Below, piece after piece: positions 21,109-32,436 of a stretch of DNA of 64,000 bases; position 1 is the first letter of the stretch; the number at the start of each line of letters is the position of its first letter. The position numbers were made by a program, and so were the translations under genes. This stretch comes from Pyropia yezoensis (lineage: Eukaryota; Rhodophyta; Bangiophyceae; Bangiales; Bangiaceae), in NCBI GenBank assembly GCA_009829735.1, contig CM020619.1:25631554-25695553 (forward strand). The letters run 5' to 3'. Below the pieces are notes generated by a model. That model ran no database searches. It was not told where the DNA came from and worked only from the letters and a program-made list of their open reading frames with translations.

Positions 21109-21759
21109 GCACAGGTCCACGGGGGGGGGGGGCGGCGGCGGAGGGGGGGGGGGGGCCGCCCCCCGCCACGCCACCGCCGCGGCGACCGTGGACCGCACCG
21201 CCGCGGCGGGGGCGCCAAAGACGGCCGCCACGGCGGCGGCGGCGGTGGCAGGGGGGGGGGGGCGAGCGCCCCCCGCATCGACGTCGCGGTCGCCCCAAAT
21301 ACCGCCTCCACGGTGGTGACCGCGGCTGCCAGCGGCGTAGGGGGGGAGGGGGACGGAGGGGGGAGGGGGAGGGGGGGGGGGAGGAAAAGGAGGGGGGGAG
21401 GAGGAAGGGGAGGGGGAGGAGGACGGGGGGGGGGAGGAGGAGGGGGGGGTGGGGGAGGAGGCGGCATGGGAGGACCGCACCCGCGCAGGGGGGGAAGCCG
21501 CCGAAGCGGGCGAGGGGCTGCGCCAAGTCGCCACGGCCCGCCGCGGCCGCCGCCGCGGCGGCGACGCCGGCAGCACGGGCGACGGCGGCGGCCGCCGCGG
21601 CGGCGACGCGGACGACACGGGCGACGGCGGCGGCAGCGGCGCGGCGTCGGGGGACGGCGGCGGCGGCAGCAGCGGCGGCGGCGGGGCGGCCGCCCACGGC
21701 GGCACCGCCGGCGGCGGCGGCGGCCTCCCGCAGCCGCCGCGGCGGTGGTGGGGGCGGTG

Positions 21760-21818
<59 letters not shown>

Positions 21819-21938
21819 TGTAGCAGTGCCGGTGGCGGCGGCGGCGTCGGCGGCGGCGACAGCAGCGGCGGTGGCAGGGACGGGAGCAGCAGCCCCGACC
21901 GCAGCAGCGGGGGGATGCCCGTCCGACTGGTGGGCCCG

Positions 21939-21969
<31 letters not shown>

Positions 21970-22509
21970 CGGTGGCGGCGGCGGTGGCGGGCGCGGTAGT
22001 GGCCGCGGGCACCCCCGCGGCGGCCAGCGCGCGCGCCGCCGGCGGGGTCTCCCCCGCGGCGCGGCCGCGGCGGCGGCGGGGCGGCGGCATCACCGCCCGC
22101 GCCCGCGCGGGGAGGCGCGGCGGCTGCCGCCGGTCGGCGGCCGCGCCGACGGCGGCGCCCCGCTCGGGGGGCAGCGCCGCCGGCAACGGCAGGGACGGCG
22201 GCGGCGACGGCAGGGGCGGCGGCGGCGACGGCAGGGGCGGCGGCGGCGGCAACGGCAGCGACCGGGACGACCGCGGCGGTGACGGCGGCGCCGGCGGCGG
22301 CGTTGCCGTCGGCGGTCGCGACGGCGGCGGCGGCGACACGGGCGGCGGCGACGGCGGCGGCGGCGGCAACAGCGGCGGCGGCAGCCGCCGCCGCAGCCGC
22401 GCCGACCGCCGCGGCAGCGGCGGCCGTGGCGGTGGCGGACACGCGTGCGTCCGCGGCGGCCGCCCGCCGTCAGCAACCGCCGCGGCCGCATCAGCGAGTC
22501 GCACGTCTC

Positions 22510-22540
<31 letters not shown>

Positions 22541-22980
22541 GTGGGCGGCACGGGACGGCGGTGACGGTGGGGGGGGGGGCACCCGCGCGGCCACGCCGTG
22601 ACGGCGCGGCGGTGGCCACCGTCGGGGGAGGGGGGGGGAGGCGGCCGCCGCGCCGCCGGCCGCGACGACGTTGTCACCGCCGCCGCCACCGCCACCGCCA
22701 CCGCCACCGCCACCGCCACCGCCACCGCCACCGCCGCGCGGCGGCGGCGGTGGCGGTGGGGGTGGCGGCGGCGACGACGACGGCGGCGGCGGCGGCGCGG
22801 TGGCGGGGCGGGGGCGGGCGGCCATCGCGGCGGGCGGCCGCCGACCGGGACCGCCGAGCGGGGGGAGCGCCCACTGCCGCCGCCGGCCGATGGCGGCACG
22901 ACCGCGGTGGCGATGGTGGTGGGGCGGTGGGGGGGTGGCGGCCGACGAGACCGCCGCAGGATGGCGCCACGGTGCGTCAA
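21109..22980. other. GGC/GCC microsatellite belt
   Basis: Almost entirely (GGC)n, (GGT/GGC)n and poly-G runs. Includes a long (GGC)n block at about 21,760-21,825 and a (CCGCCA)n array at about 22,676-22,733, followed at once by its complement-like (GGCGGT)n, which could fold back. No gene is supported. Confidence 0.55.
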
Positions 22981-23620
22981 GGGCGGTTCAGGAAGAGCCT
23001 GTGTTGACCCAGTTTATCGACCAGCAGACGAGGAGTCCACAGCCGGTTCTCGGATTGCGCTGGGACGTCGTTTTCTCTCGAATTTTGCGGATCCGCAGTG
23101 GACCATATGCAAAATTTTGCGGAGCATAGCGTCGCTGTCGAGTGAATCCGCGAATCATCGCTCAGTATGCACGGTGCCATCGGGCATCAGCCAATCAACA
23201 CTCGTTGAAGGTCCAGCGCCTTCTTCGGAGCATGCGCGTTCTGAGGCCTCATCCGCAGCCTTTTTGTGGATCCTACAATATATTACGGGGTGTTGTTGAC
23301 AGCGGTTGAGGGGCGCCCAGGACGGCGACGGTCGGGCGACACACGCCCTGCTGCTTGGCATGCTCTTGTAGCTCTGCACATGGTGCTTCACGTAATCGTC
23401 ATACGCAGGGTGTACGTCGACCGACCGCAGGAGATAGGCAAAAAGAAAGAGAGATTGCTGGGGCGCTCGTACCGTGAGAGGGGGTCCACACTCGCGTCCG
23501 CAACCCGCAAACCCGATTTCGGGCCGATTCCTGAACCTCCCTTTCAGTACCACTGCGCAGCTGGGGGGTGTGCCACGCAGTCTGGAGTACGCTGCATGGC
23601 GGGGAGACGCGTGGCGCGCC
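22981..23620. other. Lower-GC pocket, no gene recognised
   Basis: Composition drops clearly and there is an AT-rich spot at 23,275-23,285. Minus frames around 23,155-23,460 have mixed composition with several His, Tyr and Cys residues, but are short and interrupted. A decayed mobile element or gene remnant is possible; none is identified. Confidence 0.35.
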
Positions 23621-25800
23621 ACCGACGTGGCTGCCCGTGGCATCGCCTCGGTCCATCGCCGCTGCCGCCGACGCCATTGCCATCCCCGCTGCCTCTGCCG
23701 CGGTCGCTGCCGCTGCCGCCGCCCACGCCGTCGCGGCTGCTCACGTGGCCGGTTTGGCTGCTGTTCCGCTCCTGCTCTCACCCGCCCGAGGCCGCCCCTC
23801 AGCCGCGGCTGTGGTGGCGGCACGCCTGAGATGGGGTGGGCAGGCGACGGTGTGAGTGGCTCGTCGCCGCCGCTGCCTCCACCGTCGCCGGCTGCCACCG
23901 GTGCTGCAGTCGTCGCCGCGCCATCCGCCGCTGCTGCTGCGGCTGTAACGGTGGCGGTAGCTGCCACGCCCGTCGTGGGCGCCGGTGCCGCCACCGCCGC
24001 TGCGGTCTCGCGCTACTCCCCCCCGTTTCTGGCCCAGCCCGTCGCCGTCATCAACAAGAGCTGGTGGACGGCGGCATCGCCAACGAGCAGGGGTGGCAGC
24101 CGCTGGGGGGTGTGTAGAGGAGGAGGGGACGGGAATGGGCGGGGCGCGTCGCGCCGCCACCAGCTGATCGCTGCCACCGCGGCGGCCGCCTGACGCCGGT
24201 GCCGCGCTCGCCAGCCGGATCGGCTGCCGCTGCGCTCGCCGCTTGCCGCCGCTGTGCCCACCGTGGTGGCCGCCGCTGCCGTCTTGCCGCTGCTGGTGTG
24301 GCCGCGTCGGCCGCTGCCGCGCGGCCGACCGTGGGGCAAGCTGATCCTGTGTCTGCTTGTCGCGGCCGTCAATGAATAGATGTGGCAAGGGCCGGCTTTT
24401 CCAACGGCAGCGGAGAGGGGGATGAGGAGGGTGGAGCAGGAGCACACGGCGGGGACACGCCGGCGTGCCGGTGCCATCCCCGAAATGGCGGCGGCCAGGA
24501 CCCGGCGCTCCCGCTGTCGCCGCCAATCGACGCCGCCATCCGCGCCGTGGCGGCAACTGCTGGCACCGCCTGGCGCCGCCAGCTTTGCCGCTGCTGCCGT
24601 CGTCGCCGCCTTGCGTCCACTACTGAGGCCGCCACCGCTGCCGCGGCCTGCTGGTCTTGGCCGCCGCCTCTCTCTTCCCGCCGTCGCCGTCTCCAACGAC
24701 AAGAAGTGGCGGGTGTCGGCGCTGCCCACGTCGAGGGGTGACTGGCGGCTGGGGGGAACGGGGATGGGGTTGGGGTGACACGCCAGCGCGCCACCACCCC
24801 GGCCGCGAGTCCCACTCGCTGTCACCGCTGGCGCTGTTTTGCCCCTTGACCGACGCCGCCGCCGCCGCTGCCGCTGCCGCCGACGTCGCTGCAGCTACTG
24901 CCATTGTGCTCATACCGTTTAGGCCCTCCCACGACGCTGCGAACGTCTAGTCGGTTGCGGTTCCGATGTGAACACCGACCAGAGGCGGCACGCGGGCAGG
25001 CGGCGAGGAGGGAGCGGGAGGGGGAGGACAAGTGGGCACGCCCGCATCCAGTCTGCCCTCTCACGACTGTCTCTCGCCGCTGCCGGCGCTACCTCCATGG
25101 CCATCGCCGCCGCCGCGTCCGCCTCCACGGCGGCAGCCGGCCGCTGTCGCTGCCAATCAGTTTGCCCTGTCCGTCGCCGCCGCCGCTGCCGCCGCCGCTG
25201 CCGCTGCTTCGCTGGTGCCGCGACTGCGGCTGCCGCTGCGAACGTCGCGGCCATCTTGGTTTCCCTCCCCCCGCTCTTTTTCTCCCCGTCGCTGTCTGCC
25301 CCAATGTCCTTGGAGGTGGCGGCCGTAACGGAGCGCAGGCCCGACGAAGGGACGGGAGGCACGCCGGCACGCCACTGCTGCTGCAGCCACCGCTGCCGAT
25401 GATACTTCCACGGTCGTGGAGCTGAGGTCCTCTCCCCGCCCATCTCCACCGCCGCCAAATTTCGCTGTGCTCGTTGCGCGTGGCGGTGGGGGAGGGGGGA
25501 CGGAGGGGAGCCGGAGGGTGGGCGCCCACCGACACGCCGCTTTCTGCGCCGGCGTCATCGGCAGCAGTTACAATGGCCGCTGTCGCCGCAGTCTCCACCG
25601 GTAGCGCAACTGCCGCCGCCGGCGCATGCACCGCCACGTGCCACAGACCTGTCTGTGCCAGTCTCCCCTCCCCCCCCCCGGCGCCTATCGCCCTTATCGC
25701 GAGGCGTGATGGCGGATGCTCGGGGACGGAGGCGGGAGGTGGGGGGGGGGATGGCACGCCAGCATGCTACCGTCGCAGCCGCCACCGCCGTTGGCCGCCC
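23620..25800 (+). repeat. Degenerate tandem array, about 320-bp period
   Basis: A landmark made of a G-rich stretch followed by CACGCC(A/G)GC recurs at about 23821, 24144, 24456, 24779, 25037, 25360, 25533 and 25755. The spacing is 323 bp three times, plus 312 and 258, then shorter units. Between landmarks lie GCY-rich tracts that read as poly-Ala. Units are strongly diverged. Confidence 0.5.
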
Positions 25801-26895
25801 CTGTTCCCGCCGCCGGTAGTTTGAGCGTCTTTGTTGGGTCCTCCCCCGCCTTTCCCGTGCCGCTGACCACCCACGGTCACTGTCTTGGGGGGCTCGGCGG
25901 GCGGCGCGGCGCCCCCTCGTTCCTGGTTCTCACCACCTCGCCGTACTCCAGCCCCTGAATCAGGCGACCGTCGCTGTGCAGATGGCGACTATTTTCTGAG
26001 CAGGGCGCGGGGGAGGGAGGGTGGTGGGGGGGTTGGTGGCCGAGGCGGGATGCGGGAGCGGGGCGGGTAGGGTGGCGAGCTGCGCGGCGCTTTTGCTCGC
26101 TGTTTTTGTTCTGTTTCCCGCATGGCTGCGCGGGTGCGGTGGCGGGGGGAGAGCGGCGGCGGCGGGGGTGAAGTCGGGGGGGGTGGACTCCGGGGGGGTT
26201 CGTTGGATAGGGGGGCAAACGGGCTGGCACGGCGGCGGGGGGGAGAGGCGGCGGGAGGAAGGGGGTGGCGAGTGGGTGGGGGCGGAAGGATGGCGGGGTG
26301 GGGAGGGCGGAGGGGGTGCGATGGGGTTGGGGGGGGGTGCCGTGCCACATCGCGACTTTCCGCTCGGGACGGCGCCAGCACCACTCCCCTCCGCCCCCCC
26401 GACACCCCCTCCCTCGCCCCGCACGGCCTCCCCCGCGGCGTTTTTTCTTCTCTTTTTTTTTTTTTGCGCGCCGCCTGCCCGCCCATGACGCTTCTTCCTT
26501 CCGCCCCGCCCCTGCCAGTCCGGCCGCATCGGCGGCCGGCGGCCGGCGTCGGCGGCGTTGGTGGCGGTGTCGGCGGCGGCGGCGGCAGTTGCGGCCGGCC
26601 GCGGCCGCCGTTCCGCCGCCGCCCCGCCCGACGGTCGGCGGTGGCCACCGCTGACCCTGATGGCGCTTCACGGCGGCCGCCGCCGTTTGTGGCCGCCGCT
26701 GCCGTCGCCGCCGCCGCCGCCGCCGCCACCGGCACCACCGCCGCCGCTGTCGCTGCCGCCGCCGCCGCCGCTGACGCTGCCGCCGCCGCCGCCGCCGCCG
26801 CCGCCGCGGTGGCACCACCCGCCGCCGCCACAGCCGCCACCGGCACAGGCGTGAAATGGACCGACGCGGCGGCGGTTGGCGTCTCTCCCCCCCAG
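25801..26895. other. No supported gene
   Basis: GC-rich with a T14 run near 26,452-26,465 and (GCC)n blocks at 26,690-26,830. The last bases (CTCTCCCCCCCCAG, ending 26895) look like a splice acceptor or leader directly before the TruA-like coding sequence. Confidence 0.45.
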
Positions 26896-28193
26896 ACCTA
26901 CACGGTCGCGCTGACGCTCGAGTACGACGGCTCCCGTTTCTGTGGGTGGGAGCGCAAGCCCGCCCCCACCCGCACCGTGCAGGGCGTCCTCGACGCGGCC
27001 GCGACCGCCGACGCGGGCACGGCCGTCCGCGTGAGGGGCGCCTCCAAGACCGACACGGGCGCCCACGCGGTGGGGCTGGTCGCCGCGTTTCCGCTGCCGC
27101 CGCCGGTGCCGCCGCCGCCGCCGCCGCCGCCGTCGCTGCGCTCGCCGCCACGGCTGTCGCGGCCGCCGGCGTCAGCGACGGCGCGGTCGCCGCACCCGCC
27201 ACCGTCCCCACCGCCGCCACCGCCACAGCCGCTGCCGTCGGTGGCGGCGGCAGCCGCAGCCGGCTGGCGGTTCTCCCTCCCCCCCCGGCGTCGTCGTCCC
27301 CGCCGGGGCGGCGGCGGCGCGGCCGCTGCCAGTGAGGGCGACTCTGCTGTCGCCGGCGCCGGCGCCACCCCCCCCCTGTCCCGGCTCCCCCCCCCGCGCC
27401 GCCGCGACGCCCGTGCCCGCTGTGGCGACGGCCGCCTGAGCGGCCGCCCTCAACGCCGCCCTCCCCCCCGACATGCGTGTGACGGGGTCGGCGGTGGCGG
27501 CGGCGGGCTGGGACGCCCGCCGGTTCACCGCGTGGCGGCGCTACCGGTATTCCCTTGTCGTGGGGCGGGGACGGGGCGGGGGGGGGGGATGGCGTGTGGG
27601 TGCGCCACCGCGTGTGACGGGTGGCTCTCGCTGACCCCGACAACGACGGAGGGGGCGGCGGCGACGGCGGGGACGGGGGCGTGAGGGGCGGGTCTTTGGG
27701 CGTGGCCGCCATGGCCGTCGCCGCGGCCAGCCTGGTGGCGCTGTCGGCAGCGGGCGGCGCGGAGCCGACCGCCCTCCGCTGCTCGCGGTCGGCGGCGGCG
27801 CACACGCGCGTTCGCGTGGCGGACGCTGGGGTGTGGGCGGCGCCGCGGGGGCTGCCGTCGGGGGGGCTCCCGGGGGAGGTGCCTGTCGATGTGCGGTTGG
27901 CGCCGGGGTGGGCGGGTTGGGGAGGGAGGGGGATGGGGAGGGTCAGGGGCAGGGGGGGGGTCCAACCTCCCCCCCCAGACCACCCACGTGGACCTGGTTG
28001 CTGACTGTTACGTGTATGGCTTCATCCGGCTGGCAGTGGCGGGGCTCGTCGAGGTCAGTCGCCGCCGCGTGACGCCCGCCGCGTTTGCCGCGGCGGTCGT
28101 GGCGGGCGAAGGGCGGGCGTTTCCGTACGCCGCGCCCGCGTCGGGGCTGGGCCTCATGGAGGTGGGCTACGAGGCCGCCGATGACCCATGGAG
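26896..28193 (+). CDS. TruA-like tRNA pseudouridine synthase, fragmented
   Basis: Segments in three frames together match the TruA family, which converts uridine to pseudouridine in the tRNA anticodon stem-loop. Segment 1 (26896 to about 27,100) has LEYDGSRFCGWE, TVQGVLDAA and GASKTDTGAHA; the Asp of KTDTG (codon 27052-27054) is the catalytic residue. Segment 2 (about 27,445-27,560) has LNAALPPDMRV and WDARRFTAWRRYRYSL. Segment 3 (about 27,760-27,905) fits the central strand region. Segment 4 (27979 to about 28,190) has ADCYVYGFIRLAVAGLVEV and APASGLGLMEVGYE, the family C-terminus. Between segments lie Pro/Gly-rich tracts that are either insertions or introns. 27978 ends in a pyrimidine-AG acceptor, but the reading phases I can see do not join cleanly, so errors in poly-C/G runs are also likely. 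Start and stop are not defined. Confidence 0.65.
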
Positions 28194-28515
28194 GGGAGGC
28201 GGGGGGGGCGGTCCCCGTCGTGAAAAAAAGAACAAGAAGCGGCGGCGCGTTCACTCGTGTGCTATGCACGTGCACATGGGCACTCGTGGGGAAGGACGTC
28301 GACGTCCGCGTCTTGCGGTGGCTTGGCCTCCATCTTGTCAGAAGCCAGCTGGCTATCACAAAGCAACCAGGGCCAGCACCGTTCCCGCATTCTTCTTGGC
28401 GGTGGCTCGTCACCCGCTGCGCCGGCCACTCCCGCCTCCCCCTCCCATCTCGGCCCGCGTCGCGCCGGCACGCCTGCTCGGCCGTGGCCATTCACCCGTT
28501 GCACGACAGCGCCGC
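28194..28515. other. Short convergent spacer
   Basis: Between the TruA-like gene (plus) and the lipase-like gene (minus). Contains an AAAAAAAGAACAAGAAG stretch at about 28222 and no supported gene. Confidence 0.5.
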
Positions 28516-31500
28516 TCAGCGCGTCGTGGTGCTCTCGGCGGGGGCCCCCTCATCCGCCAGCGCGGCCGCCCAAATGAGGTGCGTCGTCGACGGGTCGGCC
28601 ACACCACCGTGGGACCCCACCAGCTTGCCGCCAAGCCCCGACGCGTCGACATTGACCATCTGCCCCGCCGCCGCGCCAAAGTCGTACGCCGCGTCCATGC
28701 CCCCCATGACCAGCCGGCGGGGCGGCACGGGCAGCTGGTGGTTGGCGCCGACGAGGCCGAGCGGCTCCCCCCCATACGCGCGGATGTAAAACCACAGCGC
28801 GCTGTCGCGGGTCGAGTGGGTGGCCACCACCGGCCCCGCGACGGGGCCGTCGGGCCCGAGCAGCGACCCGTACGTCTTGCCGGGTCCGTACGCGCCGGCG
28901 GGGACGGCGCCCTGCACCAGCACCACCGAGTGGACCTTGGCGGGCAGCGGCACCCCGCCGCGGCGGGGGCCCACCAGCGCCGACGAGACGACGTGGGAGC
29001 CCAGCGAGTCGCCCGCCAGGTGGAATTTGGGTGCTGGCCCCGCGGTGGACGCGGCGGCGGTCATGAGCTTGGCCAGCAGCCCGCGGACGCCGACGCGGCC
29101 AACCACGCGCGAGCGGTGCTGGAAGCGGCCAAAGAGGGTAAGGATGGCGGTGCGGCGGAGGAGGGCGGCGATCGCCGCGGTCGTCGCGGCGCCCACGAGG
29201 GAGGTGCCGAGGCCGCGGGACACCACCGCCGGCGCAGTGGCGCCCGCGTGGGCCGCCGCGAACACCGTCGACGCGGCGGGGGGCGCCGTCTTTGCTGCCG
29301 CCGTCGCCGCCTCGGCGGTGAGCTCCTGGAGGGCCTCTGCAAACGCGTCGCCCGGGTCTATGGTCACCACCGGCCCGTCGTCGTCCTCATCGTCGTCGCC
29401 GACTGCGGCGACCTTGTCGACCGCCGCCAGCTCCGTCGCGAGCCCCATGTACGCCTGGTAAAGGGTGGCGGGGAGGACTGACGCCACCGTCTGGGCCCTC
29501 GCCACGGCGCCCGCATCGACCGCCGCGGCGGCAGCGGCCACCTCGACGGGCGGGTGCACCGCCGCGTCGGCGAGGATGGAGAGGGCGCCCTTGAGGGCAG
29601 GTCGGTCGGCCACCGCCGCCGCATCCTCCTCGTTCATCATGCCCACCAGCTGGGCAAGCTCCCGCTTCACCGCCGCGCCCGCAGAGGCGCCCTCTGCGCT
29701 GTTCGTCGCCGCCGGCGCCTCGCCCAGCGAGCGGATGGCGACGGTCGGCTCGCCGCTGTCGCTGCCGCTGTCGCTGTCGCTGTCGCCGTCGCCGAGGAGG
29801 GTGTACGCGAGCTTGGCGGTGAACAGCTTTGACGGCCAATGCACTCCGACGAGGAGCGCGGAAAATGGCCTACCAGTTTGCGCCCGCCGCGCGGCGTCGG
29901 CCGCGGCCAAGTCGGCGGTGTCGTCGGCCATGGCGCCCAGCCACTTTTGGTAGCTGTCGTCCACATCCCACGCGTCCGTGTTGTACCCGTGGGACAAAAA
30001 AAACACGTCGGTGTAGGGGCAGTCGGGCGCCGCCAGCGCATGCGCCAGCGCGTCAGACGAGAGCTGGCCGCCGGCCTCGGCCTTTTCCGATCCGTCCCGG
30101 CCGTAGCGGACCCGGTGGTAGTGCACGCCGGGGTGGACCGCCCGCTTGACCGCGATCGTCGGCATGTTGGACGTGCCGCCGCCGGCGTCGGCCGGCGGTG
30201 CCGCGTGCGAGACGTCGGTGGTGGTGGTGGTGGTGGTGGGGGTCTTGGCGTCGCAGGGGGGGGGGCCAGCGGCTCCCCCGACAGCGTCAGATGCGGGGGC
30301 AGGGGGGGTTAGGCCGACCCGTCCTTCTGCCACCAGCTCTCCCTCCACCCCCGTATGACCGCTGGAGGCTGCCCTGTGCCTCAACTGGTCATAGTGGATG
30401 GAGAGTGAGGCCAGGTAGTGGTCCAGGTTGTGGCGCGCGAGCAAGCCAAACATCGTCTCGCAAGAGAAGCTCTCTCCTTCAGCCTGCGTCGCCACGTCCA
30501 TGGCGACCTCCTTCACCACTTCGCCGGGGCAGTCCGCCGAGGCGGCCGGGCCGACGGGGGGGACCCTCAGCAACAAGTGTCGGTCGGCGTGAGCCGGGAA
30601 GTACTGCTCCGCCGTGGCGCCAGACACGTCGGCCTGGAGCGAACCGGCCGCGACAAGACCGACCGGCAGCCGCGGCACCGTGTCCCCTTCAGCCATTACC
30701 CGAGTGTGGGCCGTGAGCGCCCCAACCAAAGCCTGTGCCGCCGCATTGCCAATGCGGGGGCTCCCGAAAGTCACAAGCACGGCGCGGTTCTTGGAAGGGT
30801 CGCGTACCGCGCGAGATGAGCCTGCCACCGAGGACCGGAATGCTGCGGATGCGGCCAAAAGAGTCGCGATGGCGGCTCCCAGGCCGTGCCCCGCCCACAC
30901 CACCCGCATCGGCGGCGCGTTCGGGCCGAGGCCCTGGGATCTGGCGTGGATGGCGATCTTGTCAAATAGCCCCTTCTCAATGAGGGCGGCAGAGGTGGCG
31001 GCCCAGCCAGCGTCTACGCGCACAGAAGTTGGGAGCCCCAGCAAGTCCGGCGGTGCAGTGAGTTGCACCTGCATGTCAAGTACCCAGTCGTGCACCTCTT
31101 GCGCCGCCGCAACAGCCACCACGAGTGTGTGAAGAGAGTGGTTGCAAACAAGAGCAGCTGTGCCATCCTCTGCGGTCACGGCAGCCTCAAAGGTGTAGGG
31201 ACCTTCATCACTCATCGTCGAGGGTTTGCCATCGCATGCGAAGCCAGCGCGCACGACGGATGGCGCCACAGCGTGTCTCACTCGTTGCACCCGCCGCACC
31301 ACCGCTACCGCCACTGCCGCGTGATGCACGTCTGCGCCCAGCACATCACCGGGGAGTGCAGGGACGAAGGGGTGAGCCCAAAACCGGTCCTCAGCTGACG
31401 CCGCATTCTCCTCGACGACCTCAACCTGAACTTCGGGCGGCGGGTAGGCGCGGCAGAGCAAGCCCGCCCTCTCGACGGCAATCGCCAAACCCACGCGATA

Positions 31501-32094
31501 AGCCAGCACCGCAGCGGCCGCGTCGGTGGCCGACAGGTTGGGCTCGGATTTCAGCTCCAAGGCCTTCGCGGCGTCCAGGTCCACAGCAATGACCTTGGCT
31601 GCAGCCTCGGCGGCAGCCTGCCGGGCATCGGCTGTCGCTAAAAGGTCCGCGTCCAGCATGTCTGCTTCAGCTTCAGCACGCAATTCCTCGGCCCAGGACG
31701 GTGGCGCCGCGCCCACCAGCGACCGGGCCGGGAGGTTGGTGGCAGGTGCACCCCCACGGTCGGCCACATCAGCGCTGTCGATCGTGGAGCACCGACCCCA
31801 GCTTGTGGTCATGTCGGCAGCGTCGTCGTGATCAGCAGCGACAGCTGCATTCACAGCGAGCAACAAGCTGGCACCATAGGTCTGGCGCTTGCGCATCGCG
31901 TCGGTGTCCGACAGTCCAGGCTCGGCCTCAAGCTCCAAGGCCTTTGCGGCGTCAAGATCCGCAGCAACTACCTTGGCCGCGGCCTCGGAGGCAGCCTGCC
32001 GGGCATCGACTGTCGCCAAAAGGTCAGCGTCGCGCACGTCTCTCTGCGCTTGAGCGATCAGCCGCTTGGCCCGGGACGCCCGTGTCTCTGCCAT
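28516..32094 (-). CDS. Two-domain alpha/beta hydrolase (lipase_3-like plus second hydrolase)
   Basis: 1192 codons from ATG 32094 to the stop at 28516. Residues about 15-60 and 140-190 are two copies of the same Ala-rich helical segment (core DADLLATADARQAAAEAAAK). Residues about 330-560 match the class 3 lipase fold: AGHGLGAA (near 402), VTFGSPRIGN (near 440) and DTVPRLP (near 467). The nucleophile position in GHGLG is Gly where active members have Ser in GHSLG, so this domain is probably inactive. Residues about 660-1190 form a second hydrolase with FLSHGYNTD (near 700), a proper AGDSLGS nucleophile elbow (near 1028) and TTHLIWAA supplying the His (near 1173). This half is a paralogue of the neighbouring gene at 33610. 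A poly-Thr linker near residue 620 joins the halves. Substrate unknown; no signal peptide is evident. Confidence 0.8.
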   Translation of the reverse strand: MAETRASRAKRLIAQAQRDVRDADLLATVDARQAASEAAAKVVAADLDAAKALELEAEPGLSDTDAMRKRQTYGASLLLAVNAAVAADHDDAADMTTSWGRCSTIDSADVADRGGAPATNLPARSLVGAAPPSWAEELRAEAEADMLDADLLATADARQAAAEAAAKVIAVDLDAAKALELKSEPNLSATDAAAAVLAYRVGLAIAVERAGLLCRAYPPPEVQVEVVEENAASAEDRFWAHPFVPALPGDVLGADVHHAAVAVAVVRRVQRVRHAVAPSVVRAGFACDGKPSTMSDEGPYTFEAAVTAEDGTAALVCNHSLHTLVVAVAAAQEVHDWVLDMQVQLTAPPDLLGLPTSVRVDAGWAATSAALIEKGLFDKIAIHARSQGLGPNAPPMRVVWAGHGLGAAIATLLAASAAFRSSVAGSSRAVRDPSKNRAVLVTFGSPRIGNAAAQALVGALTAHTRVMAEGDTVPRLPVGLVAAGSLQADVSGATAEQYFPAHADRHLLLRVPPVGPAASADCPGEVVKEVAMDVATQAEGESFSCETMFGLLARHNLDHYLASLSIHYDQLRHRAASSGHTGVEGELVAEGRVGLTPPAPASDAVGGAAGPPPCDAKTPTTTTTTTDVSHAAPPADAGGGTSNMPTIAVKRAVHPGVHYHRVRYGRDGSEKAEAGGQLSSDALAHALAAPDCPYTDVFFLSHGYNTDAWDVDDSYQKWLGAMADDTADLAAADAARRAQTGRPFSALLVGVHWPSKLFTAKLAYTLLGDGDSDSDSGSDSGEPTVAIRSLGEAPAATNSAEGASAGAAVKRELAQLVGMMNEEDAAAVADRPALKGALSILADAAVHPPVEVAAAAAAVDAGAVARAQTVASVLPATLYQAYMGLATELAAVDKVAAVGDDDEDDDGPVVTIDPGDAFAEALQELTAEAATAAAKTAPPAASTVFAAAHAGATAPAVVSRGLGTSLVGAATTAAIAALLRRTAILTLFGRFQHRSRVVGRVGVRGLLAKLMTAAASTAGPAPKFHLAGDSLGSHVVSSALVGPRRGGVPLPAKVHSVVLVQGAVPAGAYGPGKTYGSLLGPDGPVAGPVVATHSTRDSALWFYIRAYGGEPLGLVGANHQLPVPPRRLVMGGMDAAYDFGAAAGQMVNVDASGLGGKLVGSHGGVADPSTTHLIWAAALADEGAPAESTTTR

Positions 32095-32215
32095 TGGCAA
32101 GACGGCAGGGAGGGCGGGGGTGGATGCACTCCCACGGTCGGACGACACACCAGCGCACGACGATGAGAAGGATGGTCGACTGCAGCTGCGGCAGAACCTG
32201 CAGCGACGCCTGCAG

Positions 32216-32436
32216 CTGCGGAGGCGCAACAGCAGCTACAGAGAAGTTAGCAGCAACGACGGCAGCAGAGGTGGCAGCAGAGATGTGGCTGCCTCAGGAG
32301 CGGCAGCAGCAGCGGCAACAGCGGCAGCAGCAGCGGCAACAGCGGCAGCAGCAGCGACAACAGCGGCAGCAGAAGTGGCGGCAGCGGCAGCAGCAGCGGC
32401 GGCAGCGGCAGCAGCAGCGGCAACAGCGATAGTAGG
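32216..32436 (+). repeat. CAG/CGG-rich imperfect trinucleotide repeat
   Basis: Mostly CAG, CGG and CAA triplets in register (AGCAGCGGCAACAGCGG units), immediately upstream of the lipase-like gene on its 5' side. Open in several frames because of periodicity, not because it codes. Confidence 0.75.

Noticed and set aside
25877-27805. 642-codon minus-strand frame
   Set aside because: Antisense to the TruA-like segments and composed of Arg/Pro/Ser repeats.
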